Below are positions 10,804 through 20,904 of a DNA stretch of 64,000 nt, piece after piece (positions within the stretch are counted from its first letter, which is position 1; every line of letters starts with the position of its first letter). The DNA comes from Terramyces sp. JEL0728 (Eukaryota > Chytridiomycota > Chytridiomycetes > Rhizophydiales > Terramycetaceae): positions 16,903-80,902 of the forward strand of contig JADIIU010000059.1 in NCBI GenBank assembly GCA_027603945.1, in the 5' to 3' direction. The notes beneath the pieces were generated by a model. The model was given only the letters and a program-made list of their open reading frames with translations. It did not search any database and was not told the origin of the DNA. Position numbers and translations under genes: made by a program.

Positions 10804-11901
10804 ATGGCAGAAAGCGGTTTTACAGAAATTAAAGATTCAGCAGCTCATAGCCCTGACAAACTCGAGGAAGGGGGTGTTCAAGACTTTGACGATGTCGAAC
10901 AAGTACCTCTGGACGAAAAATGGTCGTGGAATCCTGTCGATTGGGCCAAGGGCATTTACCATGAAATCGCTACATTCAACTTGGAAATGACTGAAAAGAA
11001 ACGAATTGTACATGGCGAACTAACTATAGCTATTAAGAGCGGTATTTGGCGAAGGACTAGTGACTTTTCTATTTCTCTTTGTTGCAATGGCGACAGCCGT
11101 GAACAACGGACGGCAAGAAGTTCCTGAAAGTTTAGTATTAAGCGCCATCGCAACAGCATTCTCAGCAGTAGCGCTCATCTACTCTTTTGCCGATGTTTCC
11201 GGTGCGCACTTTAACCCAGCAGTAACATTCGCGACAATGGTAACAGGCAAAGTGTCTGTACGCAAAGGTAAGCAAATTCTAAAGTCAGGCGTTGCTTATA
11301 TTGGAATTCAACTATTTGCTGCGGTATTCGCAACCCTGGCATTGCTGGTCGTGTTCCCAGGAGTTGGAAACAGTACAACGAGTATTCCAGCCTTTGTTGT
11401 AGTTGACTTGCATCCTGAATCGCACATAGTGAACGCATTCTTCATGGAACTAATCTTGACATTTATTTTGGTTTATGTAATCTTTGCAACTGCTTTTGAC
11501 ACAGGTACGATGTTCTTTAACAAAAGTTGATACAAAGGGCGTCAAAGTTGCAGCTGAAGATGGCGGTAAAGAACGTTCAGGAAACAACTTGACGATTTAT
11601 GTAAGTTTGATTATTAATTCTCCAGACAACCTCTGGTAATACAAAAGCAGGTTTCGCTCCTTTGGCTATTGGGTTCACACTAGGATTTTTATGCTTTATT
11701 GGAGGCACTGTATCTGGTGGAGCGTTTAATCCAGCGAGAGCATTTGGGCCAGCGTTGGTTTCAGGCCAAGGATGGAATAATCACTGGATCTACTGGGTTG
11801 GAGATTTGACTGGGGCTGCACTAGCAGGATATACCCAATCCTGCTTTGCTCACGAAGCCCAGCAATCTTCCTCCCATATTAAAACTAGTAAAGCAAAGTA
11901 A
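10804..11901 (+). CDS. Aquaporin / aquaglyceroporin (MIP family)
   Basis: Membrane channel for water and possibly glycerol. Exons 10804-11007, 11030-11267, 11289-11504, 11527-11600, 11626-11901; introns 22, 21, 22 and 25 nt; product 335 residues. The first NPA box is GAHFNPAVTF; the second is GGAFNPARAFGPAL, where Arg after NPA is the selectivity-filter Arg. Splicing the first intron restores the first helix (GEGLVTFLFLFVAMATAV). A charged N-terminal extension of about 70 residues preced the pore. The intron 11268-11288 is 21 nt with no stop, so retention would add seven residues at the pore-helix region; the spliced form matches family spacing. Substrate cannot be decided from sequence. Confidence 0.92.
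11268..11288 (+). other. Stop-free 21-nt intron in the aquaporin gene
   Basis: It begins GTAAGC and ends AAAGTCAG. It is a multiple of three with no in-frame stop, so both the spliced and the retained form keep the reading frame. Family spacing between the loop after NPA-1 and the next helix (VRK-GVAYIGIQLF) favours splicing. Confidence 0.7.
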
Positions 11902-11957
11902 CTTGCTAATATATTGATTTGTTAAAATATAAAGTTAAACCTTAATCGTGAATTTAA

Positions 11958-12383
11958 CATCAGCACATACTGCAATGTAATGGGTATATTAGGCACGAAT
12001 TCGGGAAAGAAGACCATAAAACTCCATTCTCTGGACGCCGTATTCCAAGAGAAGCAGCTATATTCCTGGACGCATATCGCCTATATTTCCTTCTACAAGT
12101 GAATGAGAATTGGTTGTGTTGAAGTGCAATTATTAAGATTTCATTCATGGCTTCCAAGCAATTTTCCCGAGCGATACCTTTCAAACCACCAACATGTATA
12201 ATAAATCATGTCAAAATTCAGCTGCAGACCTGCTTTGTTGAACTACAAATTGAGTATAACGATAATACTCTAATGATGAGATTTGTTTTTGAAATAAAGT
12301 ATTCATTAATCCAGGATTACATAAAAAACTTAGAGACAGATGAATTATCCAAATTGAATACTTGTTTAGAAAGGATAGTTTAA
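11958..12383 (+). pseudogene. Unidentified coding remnant, copy A, with an in-frame TGA
   Basis: A single reading frame is open from 11958 to 12383 except for one TGA at 12120-12122. It has no ATG upstream of the stop; the part after it has an ATG at 12147. The translated text looks protein-like (GRRIPREAAIFLDAYRLYFL; MASKQFSRAIPFKPPT; ELSKLNTCLERIV). I do not recognise the family. No 19-22 nt intron removes the TGA while keeping frame, although a 39-nt one (12099-12137) could. Either it is a broken gene or an unusual intron is present. The opposite strand also has a 75-codon ORF (12184-11960), which looks less likely. Confidence 0.4.
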
Positions 12384-13159
12384 TTTAAATCAAATGTCAA
12401 TTTCTATGACTTTTCAATGTAACAACTCTACTTTCAATATATTATTAAAGTAATCCTCATCAAATGCTACTAAAAAACCAAAATAGTAAAGAGTAAAACA
12501 CAAATTTGTAATTGTATGAAATCTCATTATACCAAACACCTAAATGTGAATCTTTTTAGCAGTAGTTGAAGTTTTTCTTAAAAAAGGTAGCTTTAGGTTA
12601 TGACAAGAGTTAATAATCAGATTCGCAATATCTACCCTTTATGCTTATTATATGTGAAATTACTTGAACAAAGACGATCGTAGCTTTGTGATGAACTACA
12701 GAATACTTGAAGTTAAATATCAATCTATATTTCAATGTAGTTATTTACATATAAAATGTATCTATTTCAATAAAGTGATATTTAGAACGTTGTTTTCTGT
12801 GATTGAATTAACTGGAGGGCAAACCATTTGATGTAATACTAATATCACTTTAAGTTTAGCGTTCGACACAAACATGCAAAATTGGATCTATATATTAAAC
12901 ATTTCAATATCTGCTAATTCCCCCAGTTATCCCAACAAAATGATCGGATTATGTCGTACAAGCTCTTCCGTTCAAATGCATGGAAATTAATAGCGCAATT
13001 TATCCTGTTCTTCCAGGTTTACTTTTATCATGAATATTCTATATCTAATCTCAGCTTGATTAAATTATAAAATCATTTTTACATTTATTACATCAATGTT
13101 TTGCATTAACGGCATTTTTGTATTTTGTACAATTAGTGGACAACTATTAGAGTGAACGA

Positions 13160-13520
13160 ACAACCTTCGACTGGGATTCCAAAGGCTGTATTTAATTTAT
13201 CAAATATTTCCTCAACACTCGTTATAAATTGTAATGTGTATTATATCGTCATCTATGCTGTTCATAATTAAATATTTGAATTTCTTTTGTGCTGGTTAAT
13301 TTCTGAAGGTGGGGTTTCGTGTTTTCTTGATTAACTGCTTCAGATTTGGTTTGTTGTTCAAGCAAAATGCCTCCACCTTATTTGGCCATTATCCATGTTG
13401 CCAGCCAAACTTTTTATTGCCTACTAAGATGTGTCAATTCCAATTGGAATGGGTGACTTTTGATGTAAAATTTAGTGATATGAATTGAATACTTGTTTGG
13501 AGAGGTTAACTATATTATTA
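13160..13520 (+). pseudogene. Unidentified coding remnant, copy B, heavily decayed
   Basis: This segment shares pieces in the same order with the remnant at 11958-12383: GIPKAVFN versus RIPREAAIF near its left end, a MPPP...IIHV stretch versus KPPT...INHV in the middle, and ELNTCLERL versus KLNTCLERI at the right end (13484 versus 12351). At DNA level the last block agrees over about 15 bases before diverging. Copy B has several stops and frame changes, so it is a pseudogene if the relationship is real. The function is unknown. Confidence 0.35.
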
Positions 13521-13770
13521 TATGATACTTATGAGTAGTTTATTGCCAAAATTATCATTCTAACGATGCTCAATATTCTAATTTCAACATAATATTTCTA
13601 ACTTGACGAACAGGATCACCTGGTAAAGTATTTGCTAACTTCTATTTGACGGGACATAAAATTTTATCTGCTGAAATCTTTCCAATTAATACCTTTAATT
13701 TTAATCTGTAAATATATTCTAAAATTGTATTTTAATTTAATTTGTATGTGAGGAATGAAATAACTTAATT

Positions 13771-14724
13771 TCAAAGGGATCGAAACATGTTGGTGGTAGA
13801 TTCATAAACCAAAAAAGTGATACAAGTACCAGGTAATACCCTTATCATATTTACACCAAGCCCTTTATAAAATCCAAACACTCCTTCATTTCTAGATTAA
13901 TCAAAATTACTTGGATATTGTCACACAAGATTGCCAAACACCAGCATATTCTCGTAGAACATACTTTGATTCAATTTGCATCCTCGCTTTAACCAATTGA
14001 TATGGATATGTGCAAAGAGTTGCAAATAATTTTGAGGCACTAGCTACACCGATTGTCCCAACAGGATTCTAACAGTTAACTATTTTGTACTGAATCTAGA
14101 GGATAAGATTTTTTCAGTTCCTCGTATGTCATGAATTGAATGGCTCCATGCGATACTCCAAACAAAGCTGGAACTATCTATATTAACCATAAATACCCCA
14201 CGATAAAGACCGCGAATTCCTTCATTCCGGTAAAGTTTCCAGAGTCCATCTTGGGTTAGATAGTATATACCTAAAACACCTTTGTAGGCAGTGGCATCGG
14301 AGGGTGACTGAGTAAATATTCTTGTTTTGACAACCCAGATCGGGTTTGTAGCCAAAGAAGTGAGAGCGCCTGGTGTTACTTACGTGCTACCTGCTCCGGC
14401 GGATGCTGTCAGATGTTCAAAAGGCGAAAGCTTTGTTCTTTCAGTGGTTCTATAAAAGTCTTTCAAGTGAGAGTACCAAAAAAAGTACAATCCCCAGGAC
14501 ACAGTTGACCCAACAAAATTGGGGGACAGTCCTCTATAGAAGCCCCTAATTCCTTCTTTTTTTTTAATATCAGAAAATATTTTCAACAAACCGAAATTTG
14601 AATTTTCTTTTACTTGCATTTTTGTTTTTAAGATGTCGAATGGATGCATGAGCAAGGTAGAGGAAGCGCCTGCAAGAAATCCGGATAATGCTTGGTCAGT
14701 CGATTGGCTTCCTGTGAGCCCCAT
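13771..14724 (-). CDS. Mitochondrial carrier, FAD/folate (FLX1-like) type
   Basis: Mitochondrial inner-membrane solute carrier (SLC25), 290 residues with the standard three repeats. Exons from the start: 14724-14391, 14369-14197, 14177-14091, 14068-13911, 13891-13771; introns 21, 19, 22 and 19 nt. Repeat 1 has LLMHPFDILKTKMQV, repeat 2 ATNPIWVVKTRIFTQ and repeat 3 TYPYQLVKARMQ. The IWVVKTR and YPYQLVKARMQ signatures and SHGAIQFMTYEELK are typical of the FLX1/SLC25A32 group that moves FAD or folate; substrate assignment is inference. Two of its exons lie in sequence with no long ORF and appear only after removing the tiny introns. The ATG at 14724 is 25 bp from the divergent DUF2470 gene. Confidence 0.88.
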
Positions 14725-14749
14725 TTTTGAATTTGCTTCTTTTTTTGCA

Positions 14750-15493
14750 ATGATCTCTGAAGAAGAATTTAAGGAAATCCTAGAAGAGTATAACGCCAAA
14801 CCCAATGTTTTGATTCTATTCTGCAGATATTTTGGTAATGCAAAGTCTGCAATTGGAGCTGTAATGTCTGATATTGATTCGAAAGGTTCGTTCCCAAACT
14901 CAGTTTAGGATGTACTCTGGAATATGTTGAAAGAACTGACCAGGGTTTGCAGAGAAAGGAAGTAACGGTTCAATTCGGTGGTCAGCAAGCCCAAACAGTG
15001 AATCAATTATATCAGAAACTGCAAAGTCTCGTAAAAGAGGCAGAGGGCGGAATGAGACTGGTGGATGATGAATTAATCTTAGAATCAGGAAGTAGATAAA
15101 ACTTATGTCCCACCCGGACGTAAATCCAACGTATTAACATTGTATGAAGGTCCGGCTCAGTTGGAAATAATTTTAATAGTTATATGGTGGACCACGCTCT
15201 TGGTTTTAGCATTTGTTCCTTTCCCAGAACCGTTAAATTTATTGTTTGATCAATATATCGGCAGATCAAGTGTGGTTAACACGCTAATCGCGCTGTGTAC
15301 GGTAAATGTTGGTCTGGCATTGACTGTCGGTGGACTGTGTGTATATGCAGAATTCCCGTTAGAAATAATCTCAAAATGGATATTCATGACTCTGTTATTC
15401 GGGTTTTTGGCTGTTTCCAAAGTGGTGAAGATTGCATACAAAAGGCGAGAACAGCTAGATGCAGCAGACGATATTGGCTACAGTAGTAAATAA
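14750..15493 (+). CDS. DUF2470-like N-terminal domain fused to a three-helix membrane region
   Basis: 232 residues, exons 14750-14885, 14909-15060 and 15083-15493; introns 23 and 22 nt. The N-terminus (residues 1-60: EEYNAKPNVLILFCRYF, GAVMSDIDSKGCTLEYV) resembles the DUF2470 fold found beside heme/FMN-binding domains. A hydrophilic linker contains a small coiled helix (QLYQKLQSLVKEAEGG). The C-terminal half has three predicted membrane segments (IILIVIWWTTLLVLAFV, VNTLIALCTVNVGLALTVGG, WIFMTLLFGFLAV) and a basic tail. Function is unknown; a heme-related ER or mitochondrial membrane role is only a guess. The stop is 7 bp from the stop of the convergent CARNMT1 gene. Confidence 0.78.
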
Positions 15494-15500
15494 ATGGATA

Positions 15501-16574
15501 TTAATTTTTATTCAAAATCGCCTTGAAAAAGTAGTTGTGATAAACGTAGTGCATCATTGATTCTCTGCAAGCTGAATAGGTTGAATCCACATACGATTCG
15601 GTTTGTATTAAGAATCCATAGGCTGAAACAAGTTCTTTGAATTCTTCCAAAGTATATTCGAACGCATTATCAGAACCTTCAAAGTGGTACAGCAGCGGTC
15701 CTAGATTTATCCAAGTTCCACCGTTTTTCAGACAGAATTTCAGCACTTTTAAATAATCCAACAAGTTTTTCGCTGTGTCTACAAAGTAGCAAGTGACAAC
15801 TACATCCCATTTAGATTCTTGGTGTAGCTCGGAATATACCTCTGTGAAATCACCGGCAACCATAGAGAAATCTGCAGTTTTTGGGAATGAATCGTAAATT
15901 TGGACATCTGGAAATGTAACCAATTTGGTTTGTATCTGTGCTGAGGGCATGTTGCTGAATTGATGAATGTAGGGATAGATCTCTGCTGAGTTAGGTTTCT
16001 CGATTTGATTCAAGATAAAATTAGAAGTAAGCAGCTAAGGATTAGCAATGAGTACCATGAAAAATGAAAATTCGTTTCCTTGACAGGAAAACCCTCTCTG
16101 CACGATTTCAAATACCAACCTGCCCAGTCCAGCACCTGGGCATAACACTTTTATCGCACCTCTATTTTCTATTAAAGTATCCTTGTAAACTGATTCCAAC
16201 ATATGCAGTATTGGGATGTACGTTTGGTTTCTTTCCTGTTCCCCATCAGCACTCCAATCCCTGACAATTTGCTTGAGTGTTGAGCGGACTTTGTCATGAT
16301 CCTGTTCCGATATTGGATCCAATTGAATACCATCTTGCTTTTCGATAAAGACAGGATGCTCTTCAATAATGCGGTGAAATAAAAATGAATTAATGTTGAT
16401 GCACTCAAAATGGTTTGTTAACCGGTCAATTAATTGTTGCTTCAAGTGAGTTGGAATTGAATCCAAGCTTTTGATCTTGTGGTTGAGGATGGTATTTGAA
16501 TGCTTACGATAACCAGCAAATGCTTCAACGACTTTGTGGAAATGTTTTTGCTCCTCATTCTGCTCTGTGGTCAT
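15501..16574 (-). CDS. CARNMT1: Carnosine N-methyltransferase-like (N2227/UPF0586) protein
   Basis: SAM-dependent methyltransferase of the CARNMT1 family, which N-methylates the imidazole of histidine-containing dipeptides and protein histidines. Exons 16574-16056 and 16034-15501, intron 21 nt; 350 residues. The helical N-terminus (FAGYRKHSN...) leads to the SAM-binding loop VLCPGAGLGRLVFEI, then NEFSFFMLLTSNFILNQIE, continuous only after splicing. Further family landmarks are VVTCYFVDTAKNLLDYL and GGTWINLGPLLYHFEG. Length and order fit the family well. The substrate in this organism is inferred. Confidence 0.92.
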
Positions 16575-16747
16575 TTATGGTGGAATTTTTTCTCAACAAA
16601 ATGGGAAAATTTCGAGCCGTCAATTATTTAAAATATTTTCCCTTGGTAATAGTATTCCAAGTTACCTTTTGGTCCACTTTTGTTTGATGAAACACAAATC
16701 GGTGTGGCTGATTTAGTTGATTTTTCAAGCAAAAATCTTTACAAAAA

Positions 16748-17877
16748 ATGCTAGTTATAGAAAGACAAATTCAAGAAGAAGACGGCCAATCACACTGTTC
16801 AATGGAATCCGCAGTACCACAAGTTGACCTCACGATTAATCCCGAATTTCTCCTAAAGGATAGTCAAATTGTTGTCAACGCACTCTTCCCAGAGTGGAAT
16901 GAAGACGATTTGGTTCTCTCAGTTTGCACTAATGGAATTACAAATAAACTTGTAAAAGCAACCCACAAGGAAACCCACGATGTTATTTTAATCAGAACTT
17001 ATGGTCGTGGAAGCAGTGTTTTGATTAACCGCCCCCAAGAAATCCTTGTAAGCGGAAATTAATATTAGAATATAGTTGCTTTATCAGAAGCGGGTTTATG
17101 TCCTCCGTTACATGGTCGTTTCAACAATGGGATAGTTTATGGCTATGTAGCTGGCGACGTATATTCAGTAAAGGATATGGGCAATCCGCACCGGTCCGGG
17201 TTGGTTGCTAGAACAATGGCAAAATGGCATAACAGCTTGAAGGATATGAATTCTAAACCAGGTCTCTTTACGACTATGTGGAAATGGATCAACTCTGTTC
17301 CCCAAACCTACAGTAACTCTGCCAAGCAACAAAGCTTTAAGGAATCTGGCTTTACTCTTAATCAACTTCGAGAAGAATTACTTGAATTGCAATCGCACCT
17401 TGAAAAATTAGAATCCCCGGTTGTCTTTTGTCATAATGATTTGTTGTCGGGCAATTTAATTTATAATTCCGAACAAGGTACTATCCTATTAAGTTAGATT
17501 CGTGCGCATTTATTGATTATGAATATGGCTGTCCAAACTACCGCGGCTTTGACATTGGCAACCACTTTTGTGAATTTGGCGGGTTTGATTGCGACTGGAC
17601 CAAATACCCAGACGAAGCTTTCCAAAAGGCTTGGTTAAAGGAATACCTGAGTGCCAAAGGTGAAGGGGTTGTCGGCGATGCCAAATTAGATGCGGTTTAT
17701 AGAGAAGTGTTGGCATTCTCGTTGGCAGCCCACTTCTTTTGGTCTCTCTGGGCATTGGTAAGCGTATCCTGACCATAGATTCAAGCTGAAATTAGTGATA
17801 TTGATTTTGACTATATTGAATATGCAGTAATGAGATTGCAAGAGTACTACAGAAGAAAAGACGAATGGTTGATGTAA
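16748..17877 (+). CDS. Ethanolamine kinase, tandem copy 1
   Basis: Cytosolic kinase that phosphorylates ethanolamine (or choline), first step of the CDP-ethanolamine route to phosphatidylethanolamine. Exons 16748-17047, 17069-17477, 17498-17757, 17779-17877; introns 21, 20 and 21 nt; 355 residues. Visible motifs: TNGITNKLVKA (ATP-binding region), ILIRTYGRG, LCPPLHGRFNNGIVYGYV, the catalytic loop FCHNDLLSGNLIYN, and FIDYEYGCPNYRGFDIGNHF with the metal-binding Asp. IDYEY...AFDIGNHF-like sequence favours ethanolamine over choline kinase. A second copy starts 365 bp downstream on the same strand. Confidence 0.92.
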
Positions 17878-18242
17878 CTTTAATATACTTTTAATTGAAC
17901 TATCACGCTATGATAAGCGCCGGAATTCAGCATCTTTCTTGCCCCAGATTTGAACGCTAGTAGGCGCTCAGACAACCTGTTTTGCTAGCGACAATCATTT
18001 AAGACGCTTAAGAGATTCAGCATGTCCGAACCTGTCGATTTGCTAACAGAGCCAACTATCATAAGGATTGAATTGGTACGATAATAGTAATATCGATCGT
18101 GCGCAATGGGCTACTCGACATCCCTTTTTCATACCCTAGACATAGTATTCTGGAGCACTTTCCCTTTAGTGCCTCATTGGCTATTCCTTATGTAATCAGC
18201 GGTCTATTTTAAAATAAAAATGCACGTGACAATATTGGGACA
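17878..18242. promoter_or_regulatory. Intergenic region between the two ethanolamine kinases, with an E-box
   Basis: 365 bp. A perfect E-box CACGTG lies at 18223-18228, 14 bp before the start codon of copy 2. A short ORF at 18022-18084 (MSEPVDLLTEPTIIRIEL...) has no clean intron continuation and I do not call it a gene. Nothing else is recognisable. Confidence 0.35.
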
Positions 18243-19418
18243 ATGGAGAATTCAAGATTTTTCACAAAAATGATGGAGAAGGAAAAAATCCAGGATGATG
18301 ATCAGCTATCCAGCTATTCCACAGAAGCTGACTTGGCGCATTTTGATTTAACTATCAATCCCGAATTCTTGCTCAAGGATACGCAAATTGTAGTTAATGC
18401 GTTCTTCTCTGATTGGACTGAAAATGATATTAAACTATCTCGCTGCACCGATGGAACTACAAATCAGCTTGTTAAAGCTACTCACAAAGAAACCAAGCAA
18501 TCTATCCTTATCCGTACATATGGAAGAGGAACGTCAGTTCTTATAGATAGAAACCAAGAAATTTTGGTAATACTGGACTAATGTAGAATATAAGAGCATT
18601 GTCCCTTGAGGGATTATGTCCGCCATTATACGGTAGCTTCAATAATGGTATAGTGTATGGATACGTCGATGGGCTAGTATATACAATTAAAGGTAACTAG
18701 TCATCTAACAAGACATGCTGGATGGCAAGAAAAGCAAATTGATAGCCAAAGCAGTTGCTAAATGGCACAATAGCATGGCCGTTCCAAATGCAAAGCCGCA
18801 ATTATTCACCACCATGTGGAAGTGGGCAAATGCTGTTCCCCAGACTTATAGTAACTCTTCAAAACAAGAAAGACTCAAAAAATCTGGATACAATTTGAAT
18901 TTGTTGCGAGAAGAATTAGTTGAGCTGCAATCTCACTTGGAAAAACTTGAATCGCCAGTCGTATTTTGCCATAACGACCTTAACGCTGCTAATTTGATTT
19001 ACAACCCAGAAAAAGGTAAGCTTCTTTAATTTTAGATTGTTGCTCGCTTATTGATTACGAATATGGATGCCATAGCTATAGAGGGTTTGACATTGGAAAC
19101 TTTTTCTGCGAATTTGGGGGAATCGAATGTGATTTTACAAAATACCCAAATGAGCAGATACAGAAAGAATGGATAAAAGAGTATCTGAAAGAAAAAGATG
19201 GACAGGATATTATTTCTGACAATGAATTACACACGATATACAGAGAAGTGTTGGCCTTCTCGCTTGCGTCCCACTTTTTCTGGTCTCTCTGGGCATTGGT
19301 AAGTTTATCCTGACCATAGATTCAAGCGGAAATTAGTGTTATTGATTTTGATTATATTGGATATGCATTGAAGCGCTTGGACGAGTACTATGCTAGGAAG
19401 GAGGAATGGTTAGCATAA
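18243..19418 (+). CDS. Ethanolamine kinase, tandem copy 2
   Basis: Paralogue of the gene at 16748, 364 residues. Exons 18243-18566, 18587-18692, 18713-19015, 19036-19298, 19320-19418; introns 20, 20, 20 and 21 nt. It has the same motifs: CTDGTTNQLVKA, ILIRTYGRG, LCPPLYGSFNNGIVYGYV, FCHNDLNAANLIYN, IDYEYGCHSYRGFDIGNFF. It has one intron (18693-18712) that copy 1 lacks, inside the sequence IKDM; the other three sit at identical positions. The last intron and flanking coding DNA are much more alike between copies than the rest. The catalytic loop differs (HNDLNAAN versus HNDLLSGN), so activity or preference may differ (inference). Confidence 0.92.
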
Positions 19419-19555
19419 GCTGTTTCATAATAATAAATATAGATTTGCCGACTCCAGTGGATGCTCACAGAAAGATCTAGTCTGATTCCCTATATATTAG
19501 TAATTCTGAGTCATCGTGCGTTTTAGTTAAAACCTGAAAACACGAGCACATTTTC

Positions 19556-20591
19556 ATGCCAAACAACCAATTACACAAGACGTTAACAGATTACAAATGT
19601 GCAGATCTCATCAACCCGGAATCTTCTCTATTCCAGCATATTTCCCACTATGGTGCAGTGCCAGCAAAGCCAATCACTTTGGGTTCGAGCATATCTGTCC
19701 GAGAAGCTTGCCATACCCTAGCAACCAGCAGGATCACTTCTGCACCTATTCTTGATGGATCGCAACTGATTGGTAATTATATTGTAACAAAGGTCAACTA
19801 GATTACTTTGACTTGGTTTTGTATCTTTTGCAAGCACTAAACAACATTACGCTAGCGAATATGGATGAACCAGAATGGACTGTCAAAGATATTCTCTCCC
19901 ATGTAATCACAACCAGCGACCCTCTTTCCAGTTTAACAACCCACAAGAAGCTGGTTGGTATCCAGCAAGATGCTCCTTTATTGGATGTGCTTGACGAGTT
20001 TATTCGATCAAAATGCCACCGATTAGCTGTATTTGACGGTGCGGCATTTAATGGAGTAGTTTCCCAAAGCTCATTAGTAGCGCTTGTGGTCCATAAATTT
20101 GGCCTCAAGAAGGAAAAAGGAGTTGAATGGGATTTGGGCAACAAATCCATCAAGGAATTAGGGGTAATACGAAAGAATGTCATTTTCGTGAATGAAAAGA
20201 ACACTGTCATTGATGCATTGTATCGCATGCACGTCCATCAAATTTCCTCAGTCGCTATTATTGAAAATGGAGTTGTAATTGCTTGTTAAATTAGTTGCGA
20301 GGATCCATTGGTTTATCAGACATCAAGCTAATTCTTGCAGAGCCAAACGGAGTAAAACTGTTGACAAACTCCTGCAAGCAATTCTTCCAAGAAATCCGAA
20401 AAAAACAAAGTTTGGACCATGCAGAAGACACTCGTGTCCCAAACTATGTCGTTGGACCAGAAACTACTCTAATTTTTGCAATGGAGAAAATGATTGCTAC
20501 TCACAGTCACAGAGTCTGGGTAGTTGAAAATCACGACAAAGTTGTTGGCTTACTGTCCATTTCTGATTGCATTCCTTTGCTTCGTTCATAA
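19556..20591 (+). CDS. Four-CBS-domain protein, AMPK-gamma/SNF4-like
   Basis: Adenine-nucleotide-sensing type protein with two CBS pairs (Bateman modules), 331 residues. Exons 19556-19772, 19793-20274, 20295-20591; both introns 20 nt. CBS-like repeats are seen as VREACHTLATSRITSAPI with LIGQLDYFDLVLYLL, LLDVLDEFIRSKCHRLAVF, VIDALYRMHVHQISSVAI with RGSIGLSDIKLIL, and AMEKMIATHSHRVWVV with VGLLSISDCIPLL. It may be the gamma subunit of SNF1/AMPK or a related stand-alone CBS protein; the usual AMPK-gamma basic residues cannot be checked confidently here. Its end is 36 bp from the convergent small gene. Confidence 0.82.
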
Positions 20592-20627
20592 TAAAGGCTT
20601 GATTAAAATGCGAATTATATATTCATT

Positions 20628-20877
20628 TTAGACATAATCAAATCGTTTCTCCCATAACCCGGCCCTCTCGGTCTCTGCTGTGATTTCCCTTTCTTTAGTC
20701 TAAAAAATTTCATCAATGGTTAGTAAAGGATACCTTTAGTTTTTGAACCAATCCTTGACTTTTCCTAGAGTACTTTGGGAGAATATATGAAGGAAGCTTT
20801 TGGAAATGGGTTGCGTATTTGGCTCCTCTTACAATAATTTGTGGTTGAAATGTCAGGCTGCCAAGTATTCCAAACAT
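20628..20877 (-). CDS. Small basic protein, mitochondrial-looking, unknown
   Basis: 71 residues from exons 20877-20734 and 20699-20628. The N-terminus (MFGILGSLTFQPQIIVRGAK) looks like a mitochondrial presequence; the rest is basic (PKYSRKSQGLVQKLK) and ends TAETERAGLWEKRFDYV. It may be a mitochondrial ribosomal or assembly protein, but I do not recognise it. The 34-nt intron (20700-20733) is longer than almost all others; it begins GTATCC, has CTAAC in the middle and ends in a T-run plus AG. An alternative acceptor seven bases further on would give a different basic C-terminus (KSQQRPRGPGYGRNDL). The start lies 27 bp from the divergent SNF2 gene. Confidence 0.5.
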
Positions 20878-20904
20878 TTTTGTTGAAAAAAAATTAAAGA
20901 TCAA

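Larger units (their letters stand above)
11902..13770. other. AT-rich gene-poor region (1.87 kb)
   Basis: The stretch between the aquaporin and the mitochondrial carrier is visibly more AT-rich than its surroundings and holds no intact gene I can support. Two decayed segments inside it (11958-12383 and 13160-13520) appear related to each other. The rest (12384-13159 and 13521-13770) shows only short ORFs and A/T runs, with one 14-bp palindrome at 13437-13450. No tRNA, repeat array or transposase was seen. Confidence 0.7.

Noticed and set aside
11634..11648. 15-nt GT...AG segment in the last aquaporin exon
   Set aside because: It is shorter than any other intron here and is in frame without a stop; the unspliced reading TTSGNTKAGFAPL is acceptable.
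11993..12005. GGCACGAATTCGG, resembling a cDNA-library adaptor junction
   Set aside because: The match to the adaptor is in the wrong order and the flanking sequence is continuous; most likely coincidence.
13437..13450. 14-bp palindrome ATTCCAATTGGAAT
   Set aside because: A single short palindrome in AT-rich DNA is expected by chance; no repeat or terminator context.
18022..18084. Short ORF MSEPVDLLTEPTIIRIEL between the ethanolamine kinases
   Set aside because: No plausible intron or second exon completes it and I recognise no family.
19773..19801. 29-nt version of the first CBS-gene intron
   Set aside because: A 20-nt intron (19773-19792) gives GQLDYFDLVLYLL, a better CBS match, and agrees with the general length.
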